From assembly GCF_900115695.1 (NCBI RefSeq), contig NZ_FOXK01000007.1, positions 186,001 to 250,000 on the forward strand: a stretch of DNA of 64,000 nucleotides. The letters run 5' to 3'. This DNA is from Ectopseudomonas toyotomiensis (GTDB lineage Bacteria > Pseudomonadota > Gammaproteobacteria > Pseudomonadales > Pseudomonadaceae). A program made the position numbers and the translations under genes. The notes under the pieces were generated by a model. It was not told the DNA's origin. It made no database searches and saw nothing but the letters and a program-made list of their open reading frames with translations. Shown in pieces: positions 1 through 8,156 of the stretch. Each line of letters starts with the position of its first letter. Positions within the stretch are counted from its first letter, which is position 1.

Positions 1-1
1 C

Positions 2-1333
2 TGGCCGCAAGGCGAAGCCTATGGCAGCGCCGCCAGCGAAGGCAGCCGTGCGGCGGCCGACCTGCAATGGCGCGAGTTCTTCCGCGACCCGGCGCTGCAG
101 CAACTGGTGCAGGTGGCACTGGAGAACAACCGCGACCTGCGTGTCGCTGCGCTGAACGTCGAAGCCTATCGCGCGCTGTACCGCATCCAGCGCGCCGACC
201 TGCTGCCGTCGGTATCCGCTGATGGCGCCGGCACTCGCCAGCGCCTGCCGGCCGATCTGAGCCAGACCGGTGAAGCCCGTACCAGCGGTCAGTACAGCGC
301 CACCCTGGGCGTCAATGCCTGGGAGCTGGACTTCTTCGGCCGTATCCGCAGCCTCAGCGAGCAGGCCCTGCAGCAGTACCTGGCCACCGAACAGGCCCAG
401 CGCAGCACGCAGATCAGCCTGGTCGCCAGCGTCGCCAACGCCTACCTGCAATGGCAGGCGGATCAGGCGCTGCTGCAACTGACCCAGGACACCCTGAAGA
501 CCTTCGAGGAAAGCTACCAGCTGACCCAGCGCAGCTTCGATGTCGGTGTCGCCGATGCCCTGGCCCTGAGCCAGGCACGCAGCTCGGTGGACAGCGCCCG
601 CGTCAGCCTCGCGCAGTACCAGCGGCTGGTCGCTCAGGATCGCAACGCCCTGATTCAACTGCTCGGCACCGGCCTGCCGGCCAATCTGCCGCAAGGGCTG
701 AAGCTCAATGCAGAACTGCTGGAACAGGTTCCGGCTGGCCTGCCCGCCGACCTGCTGCAGCGTCGCCCCGACCTGCTGCAGGCCGAGTACCAGCTCAAGG
801 CCGCCAACGCCAATATCGGCGCGGCGCGTGCGGCGTTCTTCCCCAGCATCAGCCTGACCGCCAATGCCGGCACCGCCAGCAGCCAGTTGTCCGGCCTGTT
901 CGACGGCGGCTCGGGCACCTGGCTGTTCCAGCCGCAGATCAGCCTGCCGATCTTCAACGCCGGACGTCTGCGCGCCAACCTCGACTATGCCGAATTGCAG
1001 AGCGATATCCGCGTCGCCGAGTACGAGAAAGCCATCCAGGTGGCCTTCCAGGAAGTCGCCGACCGCCTCGCTGCACGCACCACCTACCGCCAGCAACTGG
1101 ACGCGCAGCGCGCCCTGCTGGAAACCACCGAGACCTATTACGACCTGGCCGAACGGCGCTACCGCACCGGCGTCGACAGCTACCTGACCCTGCTCGACGC
1201 CCAGCGTCAGCTGTTCAGCGTGCGCCAGCAACTGATCGCCGACCGCCTGGCCCAGCTCAGCAGCGAAGTGGAGCTGTACAAGGCCCTGGGTGGTGGCTGG
1301 AGCAATACGGGGAGCAACGCCCCACAAGGTTGA
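2..1333 (+). CDS. RND efflux outer-membrane channel (OprM/NodT family), 5' end outside window
   Basis: Outer-membrane factor that forms the exit duct of a tripartite RND drug pump. The reading frame is open from base 2 and gives about 443 residues, so only the signal peptide and roughly the first 35-45 residues of a usual 480-residue OprM-type protein are missing. The visible start is mid-protein: the stretch ending [14 protein letters not shown] is the usual OprM N-terminal region, followed by two long helical repeats with the conserved [14 protein letters not shown] segment. The periplasmic adaptor and RND pump genes are expected just upstream, outside the window. A strong terminator follows. 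Which pump it serves cannot be told from this fragment. Confidence 0.93.
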   Translation, partial: WPQGEAYGSAASEGSRAAADLQWREFFRDPALQQLVQVALENNRDLRVAALNVEAYRALYRIQRADLLPSVSADGAGTRQRLPADLSQTGEARTSGQYSATLGVNAWELDFFGRIRSLSEQALQQYLATEQAQRSTQISLVASVANAYLQWQADQALLQLTQDTLKTFEESYQLTQRSFDVGVADALALSQARSSVDSARVSLAQYQRLVAQDRNALIQLLGTGLPANLPQGLKLNAELLEQVPAGLPADLLQRRPDLLQAEYQLKAANANIGAARAAFFPSISLTANAGTASSQLSGLFDGGSGTWLFQPQISLPIFNAGRLRANLDYAELQSDIRVAEYEKAIQVAFQEVADRLAARTTYRQQLDAQRALLETTETYYDLAERRYRTGVDSYLTLLDAQRQLFSVRQQLIADRLAQLSSEVELYKALGGGWSNTGSNAPQG

Positions 1334-1374
1334 CCGCGCGTAACCCGCTTCAAGGACGACCTTATCCCACGCGC

Positions 1375-1406
1375 CGCCCCCGCAGTCTTTGCGGGGGCGT
1401 TTTTTT
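1375..1406 (+). terminator. Rho-independent terminator after the efflux channel gene
   Basis: A perfect 9-bp stem (CGCCCCCGC / GCGGGGGCG) around a 7-nt loop is followed by seven T residues. It sits 42 bp past the efflux gene stop and ends the pump operon. The convergent TetR gene stops 15 bp beyond it. Confidence 0.95.
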
Positions 1407-1420
1407 GCTGGGTCAGTCGG

Positions 1421-2032
1421 TCAGAGTTCGGACTTGAGCGTCTCGAACGCTTCTTCGAGATAACTGGCCACGGGCTTGGGCTGACCCACCTGCTCCTGCC
1501 AGGTCTGGATCGCCAGGCGCATGGCGCCCAGAGACGCCATGGCCACCACGCGCAGGGTCATGCGCCGCTCGGGTTGGCGCCATACCTCACAGAGCGTGGC
1601 GAACAGCTGCCTCTCCTGCTCGGCGTAATGCGCCTGCTTGCGTGCCAGCAGCGACTCGCTGGAGCGCATCAGCCGGTCGATGGCCGCCATCTGCTCGGTG
1701 GTGTAGCGGGAAATATGACTCACCAATACATCGCGCACGGCGTCCAGCGGCGCGATATCCGGCGACACCTGCAGCAGCTCGCTATGGATGCTGGCCCAGC
1801 CGGCCTCCTGCCAGGACAGGATGACGTCATCCTTCGACTTGAAATAGGAAAAGAAGGTACGCCGCGAGATACCAGCCTCGGCGGCGATCGCGTCGAGCGT
1901 GGTGCTTTCGTAACCATTTGTGAGAAACAACTGCAGCCCGACTTCGGCGATACGCTGCCGAGTAGCCCGGCGCTTGCGCTCTCGCAGGCCTTCGGCAGGC
2001 GCATTGCCCTCGGGAGGGAGAGATTCGGACAT
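1421..2032 (-). CDS. TetR-family transcriptional regulator
   Basis: A 203-residue TetR-type repressor. The N-terminal DNA-binding domain has the helix-turn-helix at about residues 44-64 (TLDAIAAEAGISRRTFFSYF), including the typical FFSYFKSKDD ending; the rest is a helical ligand-binding domain not assignable to a ligand. It is divergent from the short-chain dehydrogenase gene at 2139 across 106 bp that hold a paired palindromic operator (2050-2093), so it most likely represses that dehydrogenase/hydrolase pair and itself. It is convergent with the efflux channel gene and a terminator separates them, so a role in pump control is possible but less supported. Confidence 0.92.
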   Translation of the reverse strand: MSESLPPEGNAPAEGLRERKRRATRQRIAEVGLQLFLTNGYESTTLDAIAAEAGISRRTFFSYFKSKDDVILSWQEAGWASIHSELLQVSPDIAPLDAVRDVLVSHISRYTTEQMAAIDRLMRSSESLLARKQAHYAEQERQLFATLCEVWRQPERRMTLRVVAMASLGAMRLAIQTWQEQVGQPKPVASYLEEAFETLKSEL

Positions 2033-2049
2033 TCCAATAGCCTATTGCG

Positions 2050-2093
2050 ATAATTGCACTGAGTGCACTAATGCTTGCACTCAGTGCAATTAT
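2050..2093. promoter_or_regulatory. Double TetR operator between the regulator and the dehydrogenase genes
   Basis: Two 18-bp arms (2050-2067 and 2076-2093) are perfect inverted repeats around an 8-bp spacer. Each arm contains a 13-bp palindrome, TGCACTGAGTGCA at 2055-2067 and TGCACTCAGTGCA at 2076-2088, whose centres are 21 bp apart, two helical turns. This is what is expected for two repressor dimers bound side by side on the same DNA face. Assignment to the adjacent TetR protein is by position. Confidence 0.85.
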
Positions 2094-2138
2094 TTATGCA
2101 TTCAGATTAGCGCCCCATTCTGAGGTAAGGCAACGATC

Positions 2139-3095
2139 ATGGCCAACTGGACCGCTTCCGATATTCCCTCGCTACACGGTCGCACCGCCGTCATCACCGG
2201 CACCGGTGGGCTCGGCTTCGAAGACGCAAAAGCCCTGGCCGAAGCGGGAGCGCGGGTGATACTCGCCGGCCGCAACCCTTCGCGTGGCGCGGCTGCCGTC
2301 GAGCAGATCCGCCAACTCAATCCGGGTTCAGACGTCTGCTTCGAGCAGTTGGACCTGGCCAGCCTCGACTCCATCGACGCGTTCGCCAAACGCCTTGGCG
2401 ACTCCGATAGCCACATCGACCTGCTGATCAACAACGCCGGGGTGATGACGCCGCCGCAGCGCCAGGAGACGGCCGACGGCTTCGAACTGCAATTCGGCAC
2501 CAACCACCTCGGTCACTTCGCCCTGACCGCCCAACTGTTGCCGCTGCTGCGCAAGGGCGATCAGCCGCGCGTTGTCAGCCTCTCGAGCATCGCTGCCAGG
2601 CAAGGCGCCATCGACCTGAGCGACCTGCAATCCACCCGTGACTACAAGCCTATGGTCGCCTACAGCCAATCCAAACTGGCCTGCCTGATGTTCGCCATGG
2701 AGCTGCAACGCCGCAGCAACGCGGCTGGCTGGGGTATCCGCAGTATCGCGGCGCATCCGGGTGTGTCACGTACCGAACTGCTGCCCAATGGCGCCGGCAA
2801 GTGGAGCGCGGCCGGCAGTGCCCGGCGCCTGCTCTGGTTCCTGTTCCAGCCAGCGGCTCAGGGCGCGCTGCCGACGCTGTTCGCCGCTACCGCCCCGCAA
2901 GCCCAGGGCGGCGCCTACTACGGCCCGAACAGGCTGAGCGAAACCCGCGGCTATCCCGTTCTCGCCAGAACGCCTCTGCAGGCAATGGACCTGGGTATGG
3001 CCAGACGCCTGTGGAACGAATCCGAACGCCTCACCGGCATGTCATTTCCCGCCGCGCCTTTGCGGGTCACCAAGCCCTACCAACTCTTTCCATAG
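2139..3095 (+). CDS. Short-chain dehydrogenase/reductase (retinol dehydrogenase-like)
   Basis: A 318-residue NAD(P)-dependent oxidoreductase of the SDR superfamily. The cofactor motif is TGTGGLGF at residues 20-27 (TGxxxGxG), NNAG is at 99-102, a catalytic Ser is in the LSS strand near 150, and the catalytic Tyr/Lys pair is Y176-SQS-K180. The C-terminal part is longer than in classical 250-residue SDRs and resembles the retinol dehydrogenase/WW-oxidoreductase-like branch. The substrate cannot be deduced. It starts 106 bp from the divergent TetR gene and is followed after 31 bp by the hydrolase gene on the same strand, so the two are probably co-transcribed and TetR-controlled. Confidence 0.9.
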   Translation: MANWTASDIPSLHGRTAVITGTGGLGFEDAKALAEAGARVILAGRNPSRGAAAVEQIRQLNPGSDVCFEQLDLASLDSIDAFAKRLGDSDSHIDLLINNAGVMTPPQRQETADGFELQFGTNHLGHFALTAQLLPLLRKGDQPRVVSLSSIAARQGAIDLSDLQSTRDYKPMVAYSQSKLACLMFAMELQRRSNAAGWGIRSIAAHPGVSRTELLPNGAGKWSAAGSARRLLWFLFQPAAQGALPTLFAATAPQAQGGAYYGPNRLSETRGYPVLARTPLQAMDLGMARRLWNESERLTGMSFPAAPLRVTKPYQLFP

Positions 3096-3126
3096 CCTGA
3101 ACAGCCGCCAGGGAATCCGCACCACG

Positions 3127-4221
3127 ATGAACTCGACTCTGAAATACCAAGCCAGCAGCGACGACCTTGACCTTACCGACTCCGCCGACTTCGTCGCACA
3201 ACCACGACGCAGAGGCTGGAAGATGCTGGCAAGCGCATTGCTGGCCATGCTGGCCGTATCGAATACGGCCACGGCCAATACCACCGAAGCAGAGGAGTCG
3301 GCCTACGAAATCAGCGATTTCGACTGGCTCGATCAGACCCGCTCGCGCGCCGTTCCGGTACGCCTTTACTGGCCGGCCAACGTGCAGCCAGGCGCCAGCG
3401 TGCCGCTGGTGGTGTTCTCCCATGGCATCGGCGGCTCACGCAAAGGCTACAGCTACCTCGGCAAGCACTGGTCGAGCCACGGCGTCGCCAGCCTGCACGT
3501 GCAGCATGTCGGCAGTGATTCTGCGCTGTGGCGGGGTAACCCGTTCGCCGTGGTGGAGCGCCTGCACGATGCCGCCCAGGAGAGCGAAGCGATGGCCCGT
3601 GCCAGCGATGTGAGCTTCGCTCTCGACCAGATGCTTTCCGCTGCGACAGGGAAGATGGGCGCTGCGGTCGACCCACAACGTATCGTCATCGCCGGACACT
3701 CCTACGGCGCCAACACGGCGCTGCTCACTGCAGGAGCACAGGTGGTCAGGGATGGCCAGGTCATCAGCTACCGCGATCCTCGCTTTGCCGCCGCGGTGAT
3801 CATCTCGGCCCCGCCGTTCTATGGTGAAAACAACCTGGCAGCGGTGCTCGGTCAGGTTTCGGTACCGACCCTGCATGTGACCGCCACCGATGACGTGATC
3901 CAGATTCCGGGTTATCGCTCTGGCGCGGATGACCGCCTGGCAATCTACGATGCGGTGGCCAACCCGACCAAATTGCTGGCGGTATTTCGCGATGGCTCCC
4001 ACAGCATCTTCACCGATCGCTCGTTCACCGGCGGCCCCTCGCTCAACGCCAAGACCAAGGCAGCCACGGCCGACCTGAGCCTGGCTTTTCTCGACCTGGT
4101 ATTTCGCGGCGATGGCGCGGCACTGACGCAGTGGCGCAGCGACTGGCAACCCATCCTCGCTCAGGCTCGGGGCATGGACACCGCATCAGTCACAAGCCGA
4201 CAACACGCCGTCAATAACTGA
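3127..4221 (+). CDS. Secreted alpha/beta hydrolase (dienelactone hydrolase/chlorophyllase-like)
   Basis: A 364-residue alpha/beta-hydrolase fold enzyme. The nucleophile elbow is GHSYG at residues 190-194 (Ser192), an oxyanion-type HG lies at 99-100 in VVFSHGIGGSRKGY, and a late His in GSHSIF completes a plausible triad. A basic RRRGWK stretch followed by a hydrophobic segment ending in ATA (about residues 27-50) looks like a signal peptide, unusually far from the first Met; a Met at residue 33 could be the true start of a normal signal sequence. The family includes dienelactone hydrolases, PAF acetylhydrolases and chlorophyllases; the substrate is unknown. It follows the SDR gene by 31 bp. 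Confidence 0.82.
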   Translation: MNSTLKYQASSDDLDLTDSADFVAQPRRRGWKMLASALLAMLAVSNTATANTTEAEESAYEISDFDWLDQTRSRAVPVRLYWPANVQPGASVPLVVFSHGIGGSRKGYSYLGKHWSSHGVASLHVQHVGSDSALWRGNPFAVVERLHDAAQESEAMARASDVSFALDQMLSAATGKMGAAVDPQRIVIAGHSYGANTALLTAGAQVVRDGQVISYRDPRFAAAVIISAPPFYGENNLAAVLGQVSVPTLHVTATDDVIQIPGYRSGADDRLAIYDAVANPTKLLAVFRDGSHSIFTDRSFTGGPSLNAKTKAATADLSLAFLDLVFRGDGAALTQWRSDWQPILAQARGMDTASVTSRQHAVNN

Positions 4222-4232
4222 GACCTCGCCGC

Positions 4233-4826
4233 TCAGCCCAACCCCGCCAACAGCTGCGCGCAATCCTGCGCGTGCAGCCCGGTCAGCTCCGGCCAGGGGT
4301 TGTCCGGCAGGTTGACCAGCACGCTGCGCGCACCGGCGGCCTGGGCGCACTCCAGGTCGAAGCGGTAGTCGCCGACCATTACCAGCTCACGCGGCGTAAC
4401 GCTCCAGCGCTCGGCGAGGTGCAGCAGCCCACCCGGATGCGGTTTGGGTGGAGCCTCGTCGCGGCCAAGAATATCCGCCCTGGCAAAGCAGTCATCCAGG
4501 CCGATGGCCTGCAACGTCAGCAACGCCAGCGAGTGAGCATTGCGCGTGAGGATGCCGAGCTGGCAGCCGCGCTCGCACAGGGTGCGCACCAGCTCGATGG
4601 CACCCGGCGCCGGGCGCGAGGCCACCGCCAGTTCGCGCTCGTGCTCGAGCAGCCAGGCATGCTTGGCCGCGGCCTCTTCTGCCGGTAGCGCCGCCAGGTG
4701 ATGAAGGATGTCATCCTCCTGGGGAATGCCCAGCGCCCGCTTGATCGCCGGGAAATCATGCACGGCCAGGGTCAGGGTGCCATCCATGTCGAACACCCAG
4801 TGACGTGCTTCGCGCAGTGTTCTCAC
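4233..4826 (-). CDS. HAD-family phosphatase (HAD-IA)
   Basis: A 197-residue haloacid-dehalogenase-type phosphohydrolase. Motif I is DMDGT at residues 13-17 (nucleophile Asp13, acid/base Asp15), motif II is the Thr in LGILTRN, motif III the Lys in PPKPHP and motif IV is GDYRFD. The helical cap between motifs I and II fits small phosphatases of the phosphoglycolate phosphatase/GMP-phosphatase type; the substrate is not assignable. It starts with GTG, and the GTGA at 4826-4823 overlaps the stop of tesB, so translation is coupled. It is the last gene of a four-gene minus-strand operon. Confidence 0.87.
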   Translation of the reverse strand: MRTLREARHWVFDMDGTLTLAVHDFPAIKRALGIPQEDDILHHLAALPAEEAAAKHAWLLEHERELAVASRPAPGAIELVRTLCERGCQLGILTRNAHSLALLTLQAIGLDDCFARADILGRDEAPPKPHPGGLLHLAERWSVTPRELVMVGDYRFDLECAQAAGARSVLVNLPDNPWPELTGLHAQDCAQLLAGLG

Positions 4827-5692
4827 TTCCAGTCCTCACGCACGCGCGTCAGACCTTCCTGGGCTGCCGAGGCCACCAGTTCGCCCTGGCGATTGTAGAT
4901 GCTGGCGCGGGAGAAGCCGCGGGCGTTGCCGGCCCAGGGGCTGTCCATGGCGTATAGCAGCCAGTCGTCCATGCGCAGGTTGCGGTGGAACCACAGCGAA
5001 TGGTCGAGGCTGGCCACCTGCATGAACTTCTGGAACACCGACACACCATGCGGCTGCATCGAGGTGGTCAGCAGGTTGAAGTCGCTGGCATAGGCCAACA
5101 GGTACTTGTGCAGCTGCGGGTCGTCCGGCAGCTCGCCGGCGGCGCGGAACCACACGTACTTGACCGGTTCGCAGGGCTGCGGGGCAAAGGGGTTGATCAG
5201 AGTGACCGGGCGGATCTCGATCGGCTTGTCGCTGATCAAGCGCTCACGCATGCGCTCGGGAATCATCGGCGCCACCATGCGCGCCAGTTCGGTTTCCGAC
5301 TTCAGGCCCTCGGGGCCGGGAACGTCCGGCATCTGGTTCTGGTGATGAAAGCCTTCCTCGTCGTACTGGAAGGACGCACTGCAGAAGAAGATCGGCTGGC
5401 CCTTCTGCACCGCCACCACGCGGCGGGTGCTGAAGCTGCCACCATCGCGGGTGCGCTCGACCTGATAGACCACCGGCAGGCTGGCATCGCCCGGGCGCAG
5501 GAAGTAACCGTGCATGGAGTGCACGTGGCGCGCCTCCTCGACCGTCTGGCTGGCAGCGGAAATGCATTGGCCAAGCACCTGGCCGCCGAACAGCTGGCGA
5601 AAACCGAGATCCTGGCTGCGGCCACGGAACAGGTTTTCCTCGATCTGTTCCAGGCTCAGCAGCGCGACCAGATCGTCGAGTACCTGGGTCAT
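4823..5692 (-). CDS. tesB: Acyl-CoA thioesterase II
   Basis: A 289-residue double hot-dog thioesterase that hydrolyses medium and long acyl-CoA to free acid and CoA in the cytoplasm. Family features are the N-terminal FRGRS/GGQVLGQ region, the HSMHGYFLRPGD strand and the C-terminal repeat with YASDFNLLTTS and SLDHSLWFH; length and order match TesB closely. Both ends overlap neighbours by 4 nt (ATGA with the SagB-type gene upstream, GTGA with the HAD gene downstream), so it lies inside a translationally coupled operon. This gene order in pseudomonads is conserved in my recollection, but a shared pathway has not been shown. Confidence 0.95.
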   Translation of the reverse strand: MTQVLDDLVALLSLEQIEENLFRGRSQDLGFRQLFGGQVLGQCISAASQTVEEARHVHSMHGYFLRPGDASLPVVYQVERTRDGGSFSTRRVVAVQKGQPIFFCSASFQYDEEGFHHQNQMPDVPGPEGLKSETELARMVAPMIPERMRERLISDKPIEIRPVTLINPFAPQPCEPVKYVWFRAAGELPDDPQLHKYLLAYASDFNLLTTSMQPHGVSVFQKFMQVASLDHSLWFHRNLRMDDWLLYAMDSPWAGNARGFSRASIYNRQGELVASAAQEGLTRVREDWK

Positions 5693-7296
5693 GGAGTCTC
5701 TCCTTGTGCAGGGGTTGGTAATCGCGGTTGGGAATAGGCCGGCAGGGACGTCAGGCGTTCATCCCATACAGCGCGGCCAAGGGTGAAATGGTAAAGACTT
5801 TGCCAGCCGCTGTCGGCATCGCCGAGCAATTCCCGCAAAGCGTCGTCGAAATAACAACCGATGCCAGTACCCGAAAGCCCGGCCGCCTCGGCTTCCAAAT
5901 AGAGCACCTGACCAATCTGGCCACATTCCCAGTAGAGCCGTGGATAACGCCAGGCACCATCCGTCACGGCGCGCTCCACCCGCGCCAGCATGGCCAAGGC
6001 TACACAGCCGTCAGCGGCGATGTCCTGGCCACAACTGAGGAACCCCGCCAGGCCACGGGCGTCGCCTTCGAGCAGACGATACAGCGGCAGCTCCTCGTCC
6101 ACCCGCTGCCACAGGTAATCCTCGCGTAACGGCTGCACACCGCTGCCCGTGCGATCCAGCCAGTACAGGCCAGGTTGCAGACCCTGCACGCGATGGACGA
6201 ACAGCAGCAGGTCGATCTCGCTCCGCTCACCGCTCACGGCAAAGGGCACCGGTGACTGCTGCGGCATAAGGCGGTGCAGCCAGGCCAGCAGCAGTGCAGC
6301 CTGGATGCCGCTGCGACCGTCCATGGCCTGCGCGCTACGCCGACGATGCAGGATCGGCCTCAAGGGCAGGCCGGGGTTGTCATTGCGAACACCAGCAGCA
6401 TCTACGCTCCAGACGGAGCGAGGACGTGCCGGCGCACGGCATAGCCCATGTATGCGCTGCAACTCGGGCCAATGGCGATACTCACGGGACAGGCGATTGG
6501 GCGCACCACTACGCTCAAGCTGTGCCAACGCTGTCAGCAGGGCCTCGGGCAGCGCGAATTCCATCGTCTGCGCCGGACCGATCCACAGCAGGCAGTCGCC
6601 GTGTTCGGCTTCGTGAAAGTCGTCTCCGTCCAGTCCCAGCAGTCCGTCCAGACGCGCCTCGGCCACGCCGTGCAGCATGCGCACCTGCCAGCCCTGCACG
6701 CTGGCGGCGATGGCCAGCGCCGCCAGGGCATGCCCCAGGTCGTGCTGGCAATAGCGGTAGGCTCGCTCGCCGTACTTCCAGGCTTCGCGCCAGGCAATGC
6801 TGCTCAGGCCGAGGAGAAAGCCGCCCGGCGGCAGGCAATCGGCAAGCTGCCGGCCAAGCGGCGGCGGCAGCTCGCTACGTATCTCCAGGGCATGGATATC
6901 CGGTGCGTAGTGAGCGAGCACAGCGGCTTCAGCCACGACACCCGGCGGCAACAGCAGATAAGCCTCGGTCGGGTGCAGGTTGCCGGACGACGGGTTGACC
7001 CGCAGCGCCCAGCGGCTGCCGCCAGCCTCCTTCCAGGCGGAAATGGCCAGGCTGTCGTACAGCAGTTGCGAGACGCTGGCTCGATTCAGTGGTGCGGGCG
7101 GCGTCTGCGGCCCGACGAATGCAACATCGTAGGCCGGCCCCTCTTCCAGCGGGCGGTGGTACAGCTCGATCAGCCGGGCACCGTTGTAGCGACGAAACGG
7201 TGCCGGCTGAGTCGCCCAATCCAACTGCCCCGGTCCCGGTGCGAAGCGCTCGGGGGCGTGTTTGCTGAGCTGGTGATAGGCGAGCACGTCCGTCAT
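5689..7296 (-). CDS. SagB-type nitroreductase-fold dehydrogenase with two tandem domains
   Basis: A protein of about 535 residues built from two nitroreductase-like halves. The first half carries RVNPSSGNLHPTEAYLLL, the hallmark of the SagB/ThcOx branch of FMN oxidoreductases, plus an ERAYRYCQHDLGHALAAL helix; the second half repeats the fold in weaker form (RRRSAQAMDG, then YWECGQIGQVLYLEAEAAGL). SagB relatives oxidise azolines in azole-containing peptides, but no YcaO cyclodehydratase or precursor peptide is visible nearby. The start is set at ATG 7296 because its ATGA overlaps the acetyltransferase stop and a GGAGG lies just upstream; an earlier GTG at 7311 would sit on that ribosome-binding site. 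Confidence 0.85.
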   Translation of the reverse strand: MTDVLAYHQLSKHAPERFAPGPGQLDWATQPAPFRRYNGARLIELYHRPLEEGPAYDVAFVGPQTPPAPLNRASVSQLLYDSLAISAWKEAGGSRWALRVNPSSGNLHPTEAYLLLPPGVVAEAAVLAHYAPDIHALEIRSELPPPLGRQLADCLPPGGFLLGLSSIAWREAWKYGERAYRYCQHDLGHALAALAIAASVQGWQVRMLHGVAEARLDGLLGLDGDDFHEAEHGDCLLWIGPAQTMEFALPEALLTALAQLERSGAPNRLSREYRHWPELQRIHGLCRAPARPRSVWSVDAAGVRNDNPGLPLRPILHRRRSAQAMDGRSGIQAALLLAWLHRLMPQQSPVPFAVSGERSEIDLLLFVHRVQGLQPGLYWLDRTGSGVQPLREDYLWQRVDEELPLYRLLEGDARGLAGFLSCGQDIAADGCVALAMLARVERAVTDGAWRYPRLYWECGQIGQVLYLEAEAAGLSGTGIGCYFDDALRELLGDADSGWQSLYHFTLGRAVWDERLTSLPAYSQPRLPTPAQGETP

Positions 7297-7853
7297 CGCT
7301 GCGCCTCCCACTGCTCGCGGCTTATGCGGTAGAGCACGTGCGGCTGCAAGGGATGACCGGACGGCACGCGCGGATGGAGAAAATCGCCGCTCTCGTCGCG
7401 CTGCATACCGATGCTACGCATCACCGCCTGCGACGGCAGGTTGGCCGGCACGGTGAAACTCAATACCTCGTCCAACCCAAGCTGCTCGAAGGCCACCGCC
7501 AGTGACGCGCGCGCCGCCTCACCGGCATAACCCTGGCGCCAGTGCGCCCGCGCCAGACGCCAGCCGATCTCCACAGCCGGTACGAACGGCGCATCGAAGC
7601 CGACCTGTGCCAGGCCGGTGACACCGATCAGCTCGCCAGTGTCGCGCCGCTCCAGCGCCCAGAAGCCAAAGCCGTGCTCATCGAAATGCGCCCGGATGCG
7701 CGCCAGCAGTTGTGCGCTCTGCTCGGCGTCCATAGGCGCGGGAAAATGACGCATCACCTCGACATCGGCATTGAGTGCGGCCAGCGCCGGCAGGTCACTG
7801 TCGCGCCAGGCACGCAGCAAGAGGCGCTCGGTGGAGGTTTCGATCAGGGGCAT
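7293..7853 (-). CDS. GNAT acetyltransferase, RimJ/RimL type
   Basis: A 186-residue N-acetyltransferase. It begins MPLIETSTERLLLRAW, the standard opening of the RimJ/RimL subgroup, and contains an acetyl-CoA-binding region around WRQGYAGEAA and a late NLPSQAVMRSIGM strand-helix, all usual for enzymes acetylating protein N-termini or small amines. An in-frame extension to 7955 has no family similarity and runs through the duplicated segment, so 7853 is chosen. It is the first gene of the operon continuing with the SagB-type gene. Its first six codons are copied, with a one-base insertion, at about 10237-10255 in the right-hand direct repeat. Confidence 0.88.
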   Translation of the reverse strand: MPLIETSTERLLLRAWRDSDLPALAALNADVEVMRHFPAPMDAEQSAQLLARIRAHFDEHGFGFWALERRDTGELIGVTGLAQVGFDAPFVPAVEIGWRLARAHWRQGYAGEAARASLAVAFEQLGLDEVLSFTVPANLPSQAVMRSIGMQRDESGDFLHPRVPSGHPLQPHVLYRISREQWEAQR

Positions 7854-8106
7854 GGCGATTGTCTCGATTGGCTGCGACCATATGGCGTCGACTCGATGAG
7901 CACCTATTGTATGCCGCTTACAGCCTGCCCTTCGCGGCCAGGCATCCTTCCCCATGGAGAAATTCCGCCTGCTGCGTGATCACCTGGTCGACCGCGGCCT
8001 GAGTACCGATGCCGAACTGCATCATCCCAAATAATCTCCAGCGGAGGCCCTCGCCCTTCGACTACATCGCTTGCTACATGGCTGGCGAACTGTCATACGA
8101 GAACCC
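7826..8106. repeat. Left copy of a ~0.3-kb direct repeat flanking two genes
   Basis: This segment matches 10226-10540 in the same orientation over nearly its whole length, with scattered substitutions, a ~25-bp deletion and a few small gaps. It spans the first codons of the acetyltransferase gene, the divergent promoter region and the first ~80 codons of a deacetylase gene. The two copies enclose the haemolysin-III and royal-jelly-type genes. Confidence 0.9.
7896..8106 (+). pseudogene. Truncated 5' fragment of the histone-deacetylase-family gene
   Basis: The sequence from the ATG at 7896 aligns with the first ~245 bases of the intact deacetylase gene at 10297. A ~25-bp deletion shifts the frame near codon 10, so translation ends at a TGA after 28 codons; an in-frame TAA and further small gaps follow, and similarity ends near 8106. 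The rest of the gene is absent. It cannot code for a working enzyme. Apart from this remnant, the gap between 7854 and 8156 holds only the regulatory sequence of the next gene. Confidence 0.88.
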
Positions 8107-8156
8107 GCACAGAAAAGGTCTGGCAAGGCCAGGCGTAACGGACGACGACAGATAGC

